Below are positions 42,492 to 51,548 of a stretch of DNA of 64,000 nucleotides, piece by piece. Position 1 is the stretch's first letter. Each line of letters begins with the position of its first letter. Origin of the DNA: Rhodopseudomonas palustris. Lineage in GTDB: Bacteria; Pseudomonadota; Alphaproteobacteria; Rhizobiales; Xanthobacteraceae. Location: positions 2,480,001 through 2,544,000 of the forward strand of contig NZ_CP140155.1 of assembly GCF_034479375.1 (NCBI RefSeq), given 5' to 3'. Both the position numbers and the translations under genes were made by a program. The notes under the pieces are model-generated. The model was not told the origin of the DNA and did no database searches. It worked only from the letters and a program-made list of their open reading frames with translations.

Positions 42492-43613
42492 ATGCCGAGC
42501 GTTTCCGCCGTGATCCTGAAGCTGGCCGCAGCCGCCCTGTCTGCGCTGCTGCTGTCGGGCGTGGCCGCCAACGCCACCTCGCGGATCAAGGACCTCGCCA
42601 ATATCGAGGGCGTGCGGCAGAATCAGTTGATCGGCTACGGCCTCGTGGTCGGCCTCAACGGCACCGGCGACACCCTCAACAACATCCCCTTCACCAAGCA
42701 GTCGCTGCAGGCGATGCTGGAGCGGATGGGCGTCAACATCCGCGGCGCCACGATCCGCACCGGCAACGTCGCTGCCGTGATGGTGACCGGCAATCTGCCG
42801 GCTTTCGCCACCCAGGGCACCCGGATGGACGTCACCGTCTCGGCGCTCGGCGACGCCAAGAACCTGCAGGGCGGCACCCTGCTGGTGACGCCGCTGCTCG
42901 GCGCCGACGGCAACGTCTATGCGGTGGCGCAGGGATCGCTCGCGATCGGCGGCTTCCAGGCCGAGGGCGAAGCCGCCAAGATCACCCGCGGCGTGCCGAC
43001 CGTCGGCCGAATCGCCAATGGCGCCATCGTCGAGCGCGAGATCGAATTCGCGCTGAATCGCCTGCCGAGCGTCCGGCTGGCGCTGCGCAACGCCGATTTC
43101 ACCACCGCCAAGCGGATCGCGGCGGCGGTCAACGATTTCCTCGGCACCAAGAGCGCCGAACCGATCGACCCTTCGACCGTCCAGCTCTCGATTCCGGCCG
43201 AGTTCAAGGGCAACGCCGTCGCCTTCGTCACCGAGATCGAGCAGTTGCAGGTGGAACCGGACCAGGCCGCCAAGATCATCATCGACGAGCGCAGCGGCAT
43301 CATCGTGATGGGCCGCGACGTCCGTGTCGCCACCGTCGCGGTCGCACAGGGCAATCTCACCGTATCGATTTCCGAAAGCCCGCAGGTCAGCCAGCCCAAT
43401 CCGCTGGCGAACGGCCGCACCGTGGTCACGCCGAATTCGCGGATCGGCGTCACCGAGGACGGCAAGAAGCTGGCGCTGGTCAAGGACGGCGTGTCGCTGC
43501 AGCAGCTCGTCGATGGTCTCAACGGCCTGGGCATCGGCCCGCGCGACCTGATCGGCATCCTGCAGGCGATCAAGGCCGCCGGCGCGATCGAAGCCGATAT
43601 CGAGGTGATGTGA
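42492..43613 (+). CDS. flgI: Flagellar P-ring protein FlgI
   Basis: The 373-aa protein has a signal peptide (G-V-A-A-N-A-T), then R-I-K-D-L-A-N-I-E-G-V-R-Q-N-Q-L-I-G-Y-G-L-V-V-G-L-N-G-T-G-D, the FlgI signature. It forms the periplasmic P ring. ATG 42492 follows GAGGAG. It is the first gene of flgI-flgJ-flgN-like. Confidence 0.97.
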   Translation: MPSVSAVILKLAAAALSALLLSGVAANATSRIKDLANIEGVRQNQLIGYGLVVGLNGTGDTLNNIPFTKQSLQAMLERMGVNIRGATIRTGNVAAVMVTGNLPAFATQGTRMDVTVSALGDAKNLQGGTLLVTPLLGADGNVYAVAQGSLAIGGFQAEGEAAKITRGVPTVGRIANGAIVEREIEFALNRLPSVRLALRNADFTTAKRIAAAVNDFLGTKSAEPIDPSTVQLSIPAEFKGNAVAFVTEIEQLQVEPDQAAKIIIDERSGIIVMGRDVRVATVAVAQGNLTVSISESPQVSQPNPLANGRTVVTPNSRIGVTEDGKKLALVKDGVSLQQLVDGLNGLGIGPRDLIGILQAIKAAGAIEADIEVM

Positions 43614-43951
43614 TGTCGATCGTCCCCACCACCTACGCCAAGACCGCCCTCAGGCACGACGGCCGGCCCGACATCGACCTGAACGCCGCTCTGGCCAAGG
43701 TCTCGCCCAAGGCGCAGGCCAAGGCGCGCGACTCCGCCGAGCAGTTCGAGGCGATGTTCCTGAATTCGATGTTCTCGCAGATGACGAGCGGCCTGAAGGG
43801 CGACGGCCCGTTCGGCGACACTGTCGGAACCGGGGTGTGGCGATCGATGTTGACCGAGCAATATTCGCAGACCGTCGCCAAGGCCGGCGGCGTCGGCATC
43901 GCCAACGACGTGTTCAGGACTCTCATTCTTCAGCAGGCCAGCGCGACCTGA
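43613..43951 (+). CDS. flgJ: FlgJ-type rod-binding protein (no muramidase domain)
   Basis: The 112-aa protein corresponds to only the N-terminal rod-binding half of enteric FlgJ: E-Q-F-E-A-M-F-L-N-S-M-F-S-Q-M-T-S-G-L then M-L-T-E-Q-Y-S-Q-T-V-A-K. It is a rod-assembly scaffold; the hydrolase must be supplied elsewhere. ATG 43613 shares its A with the flgI stop. Confidence 0.9.
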   Translation: MSIVPTTYAKTALRHDGRPDIDLNAALAKVSPKAQAKARDSAEQFEAMFLNSMFSQMTSGLKGDGPFGDTVGTGVWRSMLTEQYSQTVAKAGGVGIANDVFRTLILQQASAT

Positions 43952-43968
43952 TCGCAAAGGACGATGCC

Positions 43969-44463
43969 ATGACGCAGATGCAACGCCAGCAGGCCCCCGC
44001 CCCCGCCCCGGTGCAGCCGGTCGCTTCGCCGGCCGACGCGCGCAAGCTCGCCAACGGACTGACGGAGGTCATGAACGCGCTTCTGGCGGTGATCGAACGC
44101 GAGACCGAACTGGTCCGCGCCGGCAAGATTCCCGATGCGCTGCGGCTCGAGGGCCAGAAGAACGAGCTCACGAAAAGCTACATCACCGCGATCACGCAGG
44201 TGAAGGCGAGCCAGCCTTATATGGCCAAGGCGACGCCCGACCTGCTCGGCACGCTGCATCGCCACCACGAGGTGTTCCGCGCGATGCTGCAGGTCAACCT
44301 CACCGTGCTCGCCACGGCCCACGCGGTGTCCGAGGGCATCGTGCGCGGCGTCAACGCCGAGATCCAGCGCCGCAACATTCCGCAGACCTACACGGCCTCC
44401 GGCAAGCGCGCAGCACCCGGCCCGCGCAACCTGACGCCGATCGCCGTCAGCCGCTCGCTGTAG
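43969..44463 (+). CDS. FlgN-like flagellar export chaperone
   Basis: The 164-aa protein is all helical (about residues 22-145), with L-T-E-V-M-N-A-L-L-A-V-I-E-R-E-T-E-L-V-R-A-G and E-G-Q-K-N-E-L-T-K-S-Y, consistent with the FlgN family of hook-filament junction chaperones. It is 17 bp after flgJ, so it is probably the last gene of that unit. A weak terminator follows. Confidence 0.7.
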   Translation: MTQMQRQQAPAPAPVQPVASPADARKLANGLTEVMNALLAVIERETELVRAGKIPDALRLEGQKNELTKSYITAITQVKASQPYMAKATPDLLGTLHRHHEVFRAMLQVNLTVLATAHAVSEGIVRGVNAEIQRRNIPQTYTASGKRAAPGPRNLTPIAVSRSL

Positions 44464-44514
44464 GTCTCTCCGGACACCACCGTTTGCCCCCGTTTTCCAC
44501 ACCGCCCGGCCGCG

Positions 44515-44530
44515 ACGCCGGCGGCGTTTT
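44515..44530 (+). terminator. Weak intrinsic terminator
   Basis: ACGCC-GGC-GGCGT, a 5-bp stem with 3-nt loop followed by TTT, is 51 bp after the FlgN-like gene. Confidence 0.4.
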
Positions 44531-44644
44531 CGCGCGCGGCATTTGAATCAAATCTAAGGGGAGTTTGCAGGAGGAGCTTCAGGGGTTCCGTGCACCATAT
44601 TTGGTGGGGGGGTGGATTGACCTTGATGGAGCCAGGAGGCTGCC

Positions 44645-45025
44645 ATGAGTTTCGACTTCACCATAAAGCCCGTCGGGCAACTGGTGATAACACCCGTCGT
44701 CAGGCCGGAGCCTGAGGCGGTGCAAACCGCGGTCGCGACGCAGCTACCTGCGCCCAAGAGCGTGACCGCCCTCGACAGCGGCGCCGGCAGCAATGCCGTG
44801 GCCAGCAGTGCCGCCAAGGTCGGCGCGGACACCATTTCGCGTCAGGTGATCTTCGATCAGGCGTCGGCCGCGATGGTCTACGTTCTGGTCGACGAGAGCA
44901 CGGCCGAGGTGGTCAACCAGTATCCCGAATCGTGGCAGCTCAGGGCTCGCGCCTACTTCCGCGAACAGGATCAGTCGAAGCTCCAGCACCGAACCGGCCC
45001 GATCCCGACGGACCGCACCGTCTGA
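44645..45025 (+). CDS. FlaG-like flagellar protein
   Basis: In this 126-aa protein, the Pro/Ala-rich first half is followed by V-I-F-D-Q-A-S-A-A-M-V-Y-V-L-V-D-E-S-T-A then V-V-N-Q-Y-P, the FlaG pattern (D-x-x-T-G-E-V-I-x-Q-I-P). FlaG-family proteins influence filament length. GGAGG precedes ATG 44645. A CACCA-TATT-TGGTG hairpin sits in its leader at 44593-44606. Confidence 0.55.
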   Translation: MSFDFTIKPVGQLVITPVVRPEPEAVQTAVATQLPAPKSVTALDSGAGSNAVASSAAKVGADTISRQVIFDQASAAMVYVLVDESTAEVVNQYPESWQLRARAYFREQDQSKLQHRTGPIPTDRTV

Positions 45026-45136
45026 GCGCGGACGGCTATCGGCTGCAACACCCGGCCTGCCGACGCAGGTGCGGGCGATGACGCTTGTCCGCTTCGACGT
45101 CATGATCGGCATGACCGCTGTCGGACACCACCGCCG

Positions 45137-45505
45137 TCAGGCGCGGCCGCTGAGACCGGCGGCGATGTTGCGGTTGATTTCGATGAGTGCGTTGAGCGCC
45201 TCGACCTGCGGCGCCATCTGCAATGCGGTCGACTGGCTGAGCACGAACACGCCGATGTTGGCGATGTTCTGCCGGATCTCGAGAGTCTGAGGATTGTCGT
45301 CGCGCATCGCGTCGCTGACGAAGATCGACCACAGCTTGCGATTGAACATCAGCGCTTCGTTGAGGCCGATGGCGCCGCGCTCGGACCAGTTCGTCACCAC
45401 GTCCTGGAGCTGCCTGGCCGCCTTCAGCAATGCTTGCGCTTCGATTTCCCTCGGAGAAGCCGTTCTTTGCGCGGTGCGGGCGTAGGCCTGAGCAGCACTC
45501 GACAT
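45137..45505 (-). CDS. flaF: Flagellin synthesis regulator FlaF
   Basis: The 122-aa protein has A-Y-A-R-T-A-Q-R-T then R-E-I-E-A-Q-A-L-L-K-A-A-R and L-M-F-N-R-K-L-W-S-I-F, as in FlaF. It is needed for flagellin translation and secretion, working opposite FlbT. It is 2 bp after flbT, so co-transcribed. Confidence 0.94.
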   Translation of the reverse strand: MSSAAQAYARTAQRTASPREIEAQALLKAARQLQDVVTNWSERGAIGLNEALMFNRKLWSIFVSDAMRDDNPQTLEIRQNIANIGVFVLSQSTALQMAPQVEALNALIEINRNIAAGLSGRA

Positions 45506-45507
45506 CG

Positions 45508-45888
45508 TTACCTCTGTAACAGTTCTTCTTCGCGCTTGATCAGCGGTCGGATTTCCCTCAACGCCTTATAAAGTTGGCCACTTAAAATTAGATTACTCGT
45601 GGCCTCGATCGTCTCTCGAAAGCTCGGTACGGCCTCGAGCAATTCCTTGATGAAGCCGAGATACAGATCCTGATAGGCGGGAATGTCGTTCTGCAGATAC
45701 ATCATCTGCACGCAGAGATAGACGCGCTTCACCGGGGTGTTCGCGGTCTCCGCGGTGAGAATGTCCTTCTCGCGCAGGATCGGCGCGTCGCCGTCGATCA
45801 GAAACGTGGTGCGCGAATCCGAGTTGGTGATCACGCTCTGGCCGATCACGATCCGCTCGAACGGCTTCAATTCGACTCGCAATGGCAT
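45508..45888 (-). CDS. flbT: Flagellin mRNA regulator FlbT
   Basis: The 126-aa protein has L-K-P-F-E-R-I-V-I-G-Q-S-V-I-T-N-S-D-S-R-T-T-F-L-I-D and I-L-R-E-K-D-I-L, the FlbT signature. FlbT binds the 5' UTR of flagellin mRNA and lowers its stability in Caulobacter. It lies next to flagellin and upstream of flaF. Confidence 0.95.
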   Translation of the reverse strand: MPLRVELKPFERIVIGQSVITNSDSRTTFLIDGDAPILREKDILTAETANTPVKRVYLCVQMMYLQNDIPAYQDLYLGFIKELLEAVPSFRETIEATSNLILSGQLYKALREIRPLIKREEELLQR

Positions 45889-46025
45889 CGTGTTTTCCTT
45901 TGATTGCGGTCATTGCGACCAAGGACGACTCGTTCCGCCAGCCCACGCGTTTGTTATGCGCAGGCTTTGCACCGCGATCCAATGCCGTGTTTCAGGGGAT
46001 AAGTCGAGCGCGTCGTTGCGGTCCA

Positions 46026-46077
46026 ACGAATCGCCGCGTGGCGCGAGGGCGGCCTCGACGCCCTCGCCGCGATTCGT
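46026..46077 (-). terminator. Hairpin downstream of flagellin
   Basis: Inner stem GCGAGGGC / GCCCTCGC (8 bp) and outer stem ACGAATCG / CGATTCGT (8 bp) lie 11 bp after the flagellin stop. There is no T tract, so it may end transcription or protect the mRNA 3' end. Confidence 0.45.
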
Positions 46078-46087
46078 GGCGTCGCGA

Positions 46088-48748
46088 TTATCGCAGGAGC
46101 TGCAGCACGCTCTGCTGCGACTGGTTGGCCAGCGCCAGCGCCGAGACCGCGATCGACTGCCGGGTCGACAGCGCCTGGCTGTTCGCGGCTTCCTCGTTGG
46201 TGTCGGCGAGCGTCAGGTTCGACGAGCCGGTCTGCAGCACGTTGATCAGGTTCTTGGCGAAGTCCTGCCGGATCTGCACGATCGACAGGTTGGAACCGTA
46301 GGACGACGCCTGCGACCGCAGCGTGGTCGCCGCGGTGTTGAGCGAGGCGAGCGTCTTGTTGGTCGAGGCGTTGTCGATGAAGTCGACGCCGGACACCAGC
46401 GTCGGCAGGCCGAGCGCCGCCGGGCTCAACGCGGTGCCGACGATGTTCAGCGTCGACTTGCCGGTCTCGTTGAACACCAGCTTCAGCGTGTCGCCGTTCA
46501 GCAGGTTGACGCCGTTGAACGACGCGTCCTGCGACGTCGTGGTGATCTGCTGGATGACGTTGTTGTACTGCTCGACCAGCTTGGCGCGCGCCACCTGCGC
46601 GGTGACGTCCGGTTCCGGCGGGTTCGGCGTGGTGAAGCTCAGCGTCGCCGTGATGGTGCCGCCGAGCGTGCCGCCGTCGGCGGTCGAGCCGAGCGTCGCC
46701 GAGGCGTAGTCGTTGTTCGACGAGATCGTCAGCTTTCCGTTGGCGTCGATCTGCGCGATCATGTTGTTGGTCGCGAGCTTGGTGTTGAGCTGCGACAGCG
46801 TCTTGACGGTGCCGCCGGTGCCGTCGCCGAAGGTGACGCTGACCGGGGTGCCGCCCTTGAACGAGGTGAAGGTCAGGGTCTTGCCGCTGACGCCGCCGGT
46901 GCCGGACGAGCGCGACGCCTTGAACTCGGTCGAGGTGCCGGTGTTGCCGGCGAGGCCGAGCGCCAGCATCGCGTTGCCGGTGCCGCTGATGGTGAGGTCG
47001 GAGGCGCTGCCGGTCGAAACCTTCAGCGAGCCGCTGGACAGCGACGAGTTGGCGGAGCCGGTCTGCGTCGTCAGCGTCGCGCCGCTCTGCGACAGCGTCG
47101 CCGACTGCACGCCGGTGGCGAGGTCGATCGCTCTCAGCACGTCGGCCATGGTGCCGCCCTGCAGATACACGGTCGAATTGCCGAGGCCGTCGGTCTCGAC
47201 ATTCCCGGTGACGCCGGTGTGGCTGGCCGAGGGAAGCGGGACCGGCGCATTCTTGAAGGTGATGAGCTTGCCGTTGACGTTCAGCGTCGAGCCGTCCTCG
47301 ATAAGCGTGCCGATGGTACCGGCGCCGGTCGAGCGGGTGGCGGTGAGCGTCGCCGGGCCCGGTCCGGTCGAAGCGGTCAGGTTCAGCGAGCTCAGGAAAT
47401 CGGCCGGGCCGGTGATGCTGAGATCGGCGCCGGTCGAGGTCTGCAGCGTCACCGCGCCGCCGGCGGAGATCTGCGACGGCGTGCCGTTGGCCGCGAAGGT
47501 CGCGACGCCGTTGGCGATCGTCGCCGACTTGACGCCGCTGGCGAGGTCGATCGCGGTCAGCACGTCGCCGACGGTGGCCGAGGTGTAGGTGTTGCTCGTC
47601 CCCATGTAGATCGTCGAATTGCCCGACGTATCCGTGACGATGTTGCCGAGCACGCCCGAACCGACGAGCAGCCCCGCGGCGCTCGGCGGATCGCTCGCCT
47701 TGAAGGTCACGGACTTGCCGTTGACCGTCAGCGTGGTGCCGTCGGCGATCGCCGGGCCTAGGCCGCCGACCGTATTGAACAGCTTGGTGGTCGCCGTGAT
47801 CGGCGTGGCGGCGCCGGTGCCGAGCGGGACCGTGACGCTGACGCCGAAGCCGAGCTTGGCCAGCACCGTACCGCCCGAGGTGTCGCTGACCGAGAGCTCC
47901 CGGTTGGTGCCGGTATGGAGCTGGATGTGGCCGTTGGCGTCGACGACCGACGGGTTGCTGGTGTTGCCGTTGATGGTGTCGACGGTCGCCAGCAGCGCGC
48001 TGATCGGCTGGTTGATGCCGATCGTGTAATTGCCGTTGGTGTCGGCGGTGGCCGAGCCCGTGGTGGTGAACGTGATGTTCTTGCCGTTGACCACGATGGT
48101 GTCGCCGGCCTGCGGGCCGGTCGGCGTCACGGTCGAGCCGTTGGTCAGCGAGCTGATCAGGTCCGCGCTGGTCGCGGTCGCCGTCGCCGTGCCGGTGTAG
48201 AGCACGCCGCCGGTGGCGGTGGCGTCGGCCGCGACCGCCTTGGTGATGTTGGTGCCGCCGATGCTGCCGACGCCGCCGCCGAGCGTATCGGTCAGCGACA
48301 CGCCGTTGGTGCCGCCGGCGGTGCCGTCATAGACCACGTTGCTGGTGGCGGTCGCGCTTGCGAATGTCTGAGTGCCGCGCAGATCGTCCGGAGTGGCGCC
48401 CGCGATGGTCGCCGAGACGTTGGATTTGGTCGAGTAGCCGACGTTCGACTGCAGCGCCTGATTGGCGATCGACTTGGCGGTGTCGATCAGCTTGTTCAGT
48501 GAGGTGATGCCGGTGTTGGCCGCCTGCAGGATCTGGACGCCGTTGCTGATGCCGTCGAGCAGGTTGTTGATGTCGCTGGCGCGGCTGTCGAGCCCTGCCG
48601 CGGTGAAGAAGTTGGTCGGGTTGTCGAGCGCGGTGTTGACCTTCTTGCCGCTGGCAAGCCGGTTCTGGGTGGTCGAGAGCAAATCCGCCGTCGATTGCAG
48701 CGAAAGCAGGTTCTGACGAACCGCTGCCGAGAGAACCACATCAGACAT
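46088..48748 (-). CDS. Very large flagellin with repeated central modules
   Basis: The 886-aa protein has flagellin D0/D1 ends: V-L-S-A-A-V-R-Q-N-L-L-S-L-Q at the N-terminus and a C-terminal helix R-Q-S-I-A-V-S-A-L-A-L-A-N-Q-S-Q-Q-S-V-L-Q-L-L. The centre is about 500 residues of Thr/Ser/Gly-rich beta modules at about 215-300, 337-475, 485-612 and 620-705. Several begin with V-N-G-K-x-I/V-T-F and contain a D-x-x-G-N-S-T-I/V-Y or G-D/A-D-V-L-x-A-I-D-L-A segment. Typical flagellins are about 275-500 aa. The surface is rich in Ser/Thr, suitable for O-glycosylation. There is a single copy in the window. Confidence 0.93.
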   Translation of the reverse strand: MSDVVLSAAVRQNLLSLQSTADLLSTTQNRLASGKKVNTALDNPTNFFTAAGLDSRASDINNLLDGISNGVQILQAANTGITSLNKLIDTAKSIANQALQSNVGYSTKSNVSATIAGATPDDLRGTQTFASATATSNVVYDGTAGGTNGVSLTDTLGGGVGSIGGTNITKAVAADATATGGVLYTGTATATATSADLISSLTNGSTVTPTGPQAGDTIVVNGKNITFTTTGSATADTNGNYTIGINQPISALLATVDTINGNTSNPSVVDANGHIQLHTGTNRELSVSDTSGGTVLAKLGFGVSVTVPLGTGAATPITATTKLFNTVGGLGPAIADGTTLTVNGKSVTFKASDPPSAAGLLVGSGVLGNIVTDTSGNSTIYMGTSNTYTSATVGDVLTAIDLASGVKSATIANGVATFAANGTPSQISAGGAVTLQTSTGADLSITGPADFLSSLNLTASTGPGPATLTATRSTGAGTIGTLIEDGSTLNVNGKLITFKNAPVPLPSASHTGVTGNVETDGLGNSTVYLQGGTMADVLRAIDLATGVQSATLSQSGATLTTQTGSANSSLSSGSLKVSTGSASDLTISGTGNAMLALGLAGNTGTSTEFKASRSSGTGGVSGKTLTFTSFKGGTPVSVTFGDGTGGTVKTLSQLNTKLATNNMIAQIDANGKLTISSNNDYASATLGSTADGGTLGGTITATLSFTTPNPPEPDVTAQVARAKLVEQYNNVIQQITTTSQDASFNGVNLLNGDTLKLVFNETGKSTLNIVGTALSPAALGLPTLVSGVDFIDNASTNKTLASLNTAATTLRSQASSYGSNLSIVQIRQDFAKNLINVLQTGSSNLTLADTNEEAANSQALSTRQSIAVSALALANQSQQSVLQLLR

Positions 48749-48971
48749 GGTGCAAACCTTCCTGATCCGCGCTGGGCGGCGACTTCAGTCGCGCGCTGCT
48801 GCTTGCGTCGAGGGCCGTTGCCGCGACGCTTGCCGGTTGTGTTTAGACGCCTGTTCTGGAGAGGGACCTCGGCACGCACATACGCGGGTGCGGTCCGGAT
48901 CAACGCGGCCGATTCTCGGCCAACCTTCTTCCTGAGCATCGAGACTATGGCCGCCGGGCTTTAAAATATGG

Positions 48972-48986
48972 TTAACAGCGCATTAA
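48972..48986. promoter_or_regulatory. Perfect CtrA box between flagellin and GT41 gene
   Basis: TTAACAGCGCATTAA matches TTAA-N7-TTAA exactly, preceded by ATGG. It is 224 bp before flagellin and 289 bp before the glycosyltransferase. Confidence 0.75.
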
Positions 48987-49162
48987 GGCCGGCACGGAGA
49001 CAAAAACTTCAACAATATCAACGTCGATCATTTGCCGAGCCTTCCGCTGGGCCGGCCGCCGGGGTCCCAAAACGGCGCTGATTCGCCCTGTCGGCGGCGC
49101 TGCCGGCCTCGGCGTTAAGGCATTGTTGAGGGTCGGTCCGGGCGCATGCCGGGATCGTATGG

Positions 49163-49177
49163 TTAATGAATATTTTA
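49163..49177. promoter_or_regulatory. CtrA-like site upstream of GT41 gene
   Basis: TTAATGAATATTTTA has one mismatch in the second element (TTTA) and the shared ATGGTTAA flank. It is 98 bp before the ATG at 49275. Confidence 0.5.
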
Positions 49178-49274
49178 CGCGGGCATCCGAGTATCCGCGC
49201 GATCTACACGATCGTCTCCGAGGTGCGTAGGATCGCCCGACGAGCAGTCTTCCTCAGGCCGATTCGGAAACGCC

Positions 49275-51416
49275 ATGCAGCCCGGACGCAACAAGGCCTC
49301 CAGCGCCTCGCCGCCATACGACAAATCCTACGAGCCCGTGCTGCTGCTGATGCGGGCGCGGGTGATGCACCAGGCCGGGCAATACGACGAGGCGAAATCC
49401 GCCTACAAGAAGGTGCTGAAGAAGAGCCCGAACAATTTCCAGGCGCTGCACTTTCTCGGCCTCGCCGAATATCAGACCGGCCATTTCGACGCCGGAATCC
49501 GTTCGCTGAAGCGCGCGCTGATCGAAGATCCGAAATCGGCGCAGGCGCAGTCCGACCTGGGCAGCGTACTCAACACGGCGCAGCGCTACGACGAAGCGCT
49601 GGCCGCCTGCGACAAGGCGATCGCGCTGGATCCGGCGCTGGCCTTCGCCCACGCCAATCGCGGCAACGTGCTGATCACGCTCGGCCGCTACGACGACGCG
49701 GTCGCCAGCCTCGACCGGGCGCTCGAACTCGTTCCGGACCACGCCGACACCTGGAACGACCGCGGCAACGCGCTGCACAAGCTCGGCCGCTACGACGAGG
49801 CGCTGAACAGCTACGCGCAGGCGATCACAATCGATCCGCTTCACGACGTCGCCTTCATGAACCAGGCGACCACGCTGAAGGAGATGAAGCAGTTCGACCT
49901 GGCGCTGGCGAGCTACGACCGCGCGCTGTCGATCGGCAAGCGACCGATGGACGCCGGCATCGCTCGCGCCGATCTGCTCCTGCAGATGAAGAACGTCGAA
50001 GGCGCATTGGCGACCTGCACCGCGCTGCTGAAGATCGAACCCAACTCCGTGCCCGCCCTGACGCTGCTCGGCAATTGCATGGCCTCGCTCGGCGACGCCG
50101 ACACCGCGACCGCGCTGCACGGCCGCGCGCTGGCGCTGAAGCCGGACTACGAGCCGGCGATTTCCAGCCGGATCTTCTCGATGGATTTCTGCTCCGACGC
50201 CGACTTCCAGTCGCAGCAGGCCGCGCGTGCGGACTGGTGGAAGCATGTCGGCGCGCGGCTCTACAAGAGCCATGCGGCGCCGTTCGCCAATGATCGCGAT
50301 CCCGAGCGTCGCCTCGTGGTCGGCTATGTCTCGGCCGATTTCCGGCAGCATTCCGCGGCGTTCTCGTTTCGCCCGGTGATCGAGAATCACGACCGCACCC
50401 ACTTCGACGTGATCTGCTATTCCGGCGTGGTGCTGCCCGATCAGGCCACCAAATCGTTCGAGGCGATCGCCGACCAATGGCGCGACTCCTCGCAATGGAC
50501 CGACACCAGGCTGGCCGAGACCATCCGCGCCGACAAGGTCGACATCCTGATCGACCTGTCGGGTCACTCGGCGGGCAATCGGCTGCGCGTGTTCGCGCGA
50601 AAACCCGCGCCGGTGCAGGTCACCGCCTGGGGCCACGCCACCGGCACCGGCCTGCCGGTGATCGACTATCTGCTCGCCGATCCCGTCGCCGTACCGAACG
50701 AAGTGCGGCAGTTCTACGCCGAGGCGATCTACGACCTGCCCTCGATCGTGATCATCGAGCCGCCGCCGGCGGGACTGCAGTCGCCCGAACTGCCGTTCGA
50801 CCGCAACGGCTATCTGACTTACGGCTCGCTCAACCGCATCAGCAAGATCTCGGATGCCGCGATCGCGGTATGGTCGAAGATCATGTCCGACAATCCGGCG
50901 TCGCGCTTGATCTTGAAAGATCACCAGATCGACGATCCCGCGGTGCGCCAGACGCTGCTCGACAAGTTCGCCGCGCAGGGCGTCGGCGCCGGCCGCATCA
51001 CTTTGCTCGGCTCGACCACGCGGCAGGAACATCTGCAGACGCTGCGACAGATCGATCTCTGCCTCGATCCGTTCCCGCAGGCGGGCGGCGTCTCGACCTG
51101 GGAAGCGCTGCATATGGGCGTGCCGGTGGTGAGCAGGCTCGGCAACACCGTCGCCAGCCGGGTGGGCTCGGCGATCCTGGCGGCCGCGGGCCTGCCCGAA
51201 TTCATCGCCACCAGCGAAGAACGCTACATCGAGATCGCCCTCGATCCCGACCGCGAGCGGCTGCGCTCGATCCGCCGCGGCCTGCCCGCCTTCATCGCCG
51301 AGCGCTGCGGCCCCGCCGCCTACACCCGCGCCGTCGAAGACGCCTACCGCACAATGTGGCGCCGCTGGTGCGCGACGCCGGCGGAGGCGAAGCCTGCGGA
51401 CGGCAAGCGGCGCTGA
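49275..51416 (+). CDS. TPR-containing O-GlcNAc transferase-like protein (GT41)
   Basis: The 713-aa protein has about eight TPR repeats at residues 20-305 (pattern L-G-R-Y-D-E/D-A-L/V, A-x-x-L-D-P). A GT41 catalytic region follows from about 340: L-V-V-G-Y-V-S-A-D-F-R-Q-H, G-H-S-A-G-N-R, Q-V-T-A-W-G-H, and P-Q-A-G-G-V-S-T-W-E-A-L-H-M-G-V-P-V-V. It is predicted to be a cytosolic nucleotide-sugar-dependent protein glycosyltransferase. It is head-to-head with flagellin and shares a CtrA-box intergenic region, so flagellin is the likely substrate (inference). Confidence 0.88.
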   Translation: MQPGRNKASSASPPYDKSYEPVLLLMRARVMHQAGQYDEAKSAYKKVLKKSPNNFQALHFLGLAEYQTGHFDAGIRSLKRALIEDPKSAQAQSDLGSVLNTAQRYDEALAACDKAIALDPALAFAHANRGNVLITLGRYDDAVASLDRALELVPDHADTWNDRGNALHKLGRYDEALNSYAQAITIDPLHDVAFMNQATTLKEMKQFDLALASYDRALSIGKRPMDAGIARADLLLQMKNVEGALATCTALLKIEPNSVPALTLLGNCMASLGDADTATALHGRALALKPDYEPAISSRIFSMDFCSDADFQSQQAARADWWKHVGARLYKSHAAPFANDRDPERRLVVGYVSADFRQHSAAFSFRPVIENHDRTHFDVICYSGVVLPDQATKSFEAIADQWRDSSQWTDTRLAETIRADKVDILIDLSGHSAGNRLRVFARKPAPVQVTAWGHATGTGLPVIDYLLADPVAVPNEVRQFYAEAIYDLPSIVIIEPPPAGLQSPELPFDRNGYLTYGSLNRISKISDAAIAVWSKIMSDNPASRLILKDHQIDDPAVRQTLLDKFAAQGVGAGRITLLGSTTRQEHLQTLRQIDLCLDPFPQAGGVSTWEALHMGVPVVSRLGNTVASRVGSAILAAAGLPEFIATSEERYIEIALDPDRERLRSIRRGLPAFIAERCGPAAYTRAVEDAYRTMWRRWCATPAEAKPADGKRR

Positions 51417-51448
51417 TCGCAGCACGCTTGATAATAGGCTGTTACTTT

Positions 51449-51480
51449 CGTCATGGCCGGGCTCGTCCCGGCCATCCACG
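51449..51480. repeat. Intergenic repeat, family C (single arm)
   Basis: CGTCATGGCCGGGCTCGTCC and CGGCCATCCACG are identical to the left arm at 8309. The right arm is absent here. Confidence 0.75.
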
Positions 51481-51548
51481 TCTTTGACGCCAGTTACGTC
51501 TCGGCGTCAAAAATCGATTTGGTTGGCAACTCATCACAACAAGCACAA

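Larger units (their letters stand above)
48749..49274. other. Divergent flagellin / TPR-GT41 intergenic region
   Basis: This 526-bp region contains a perfect CtrA box (48972) and a near match (49163), plus what should be a long flagellin 5' UTR, the expected FlbT target. No small gene is convincing. Confidence 0.6.

Noticed and set aside
49166..50293. Arg-rich open frame overlapping the GT41 gene
   Set aside because: It is in a different frame from the TPR protein and is Arg/Ala-rich with no domain.
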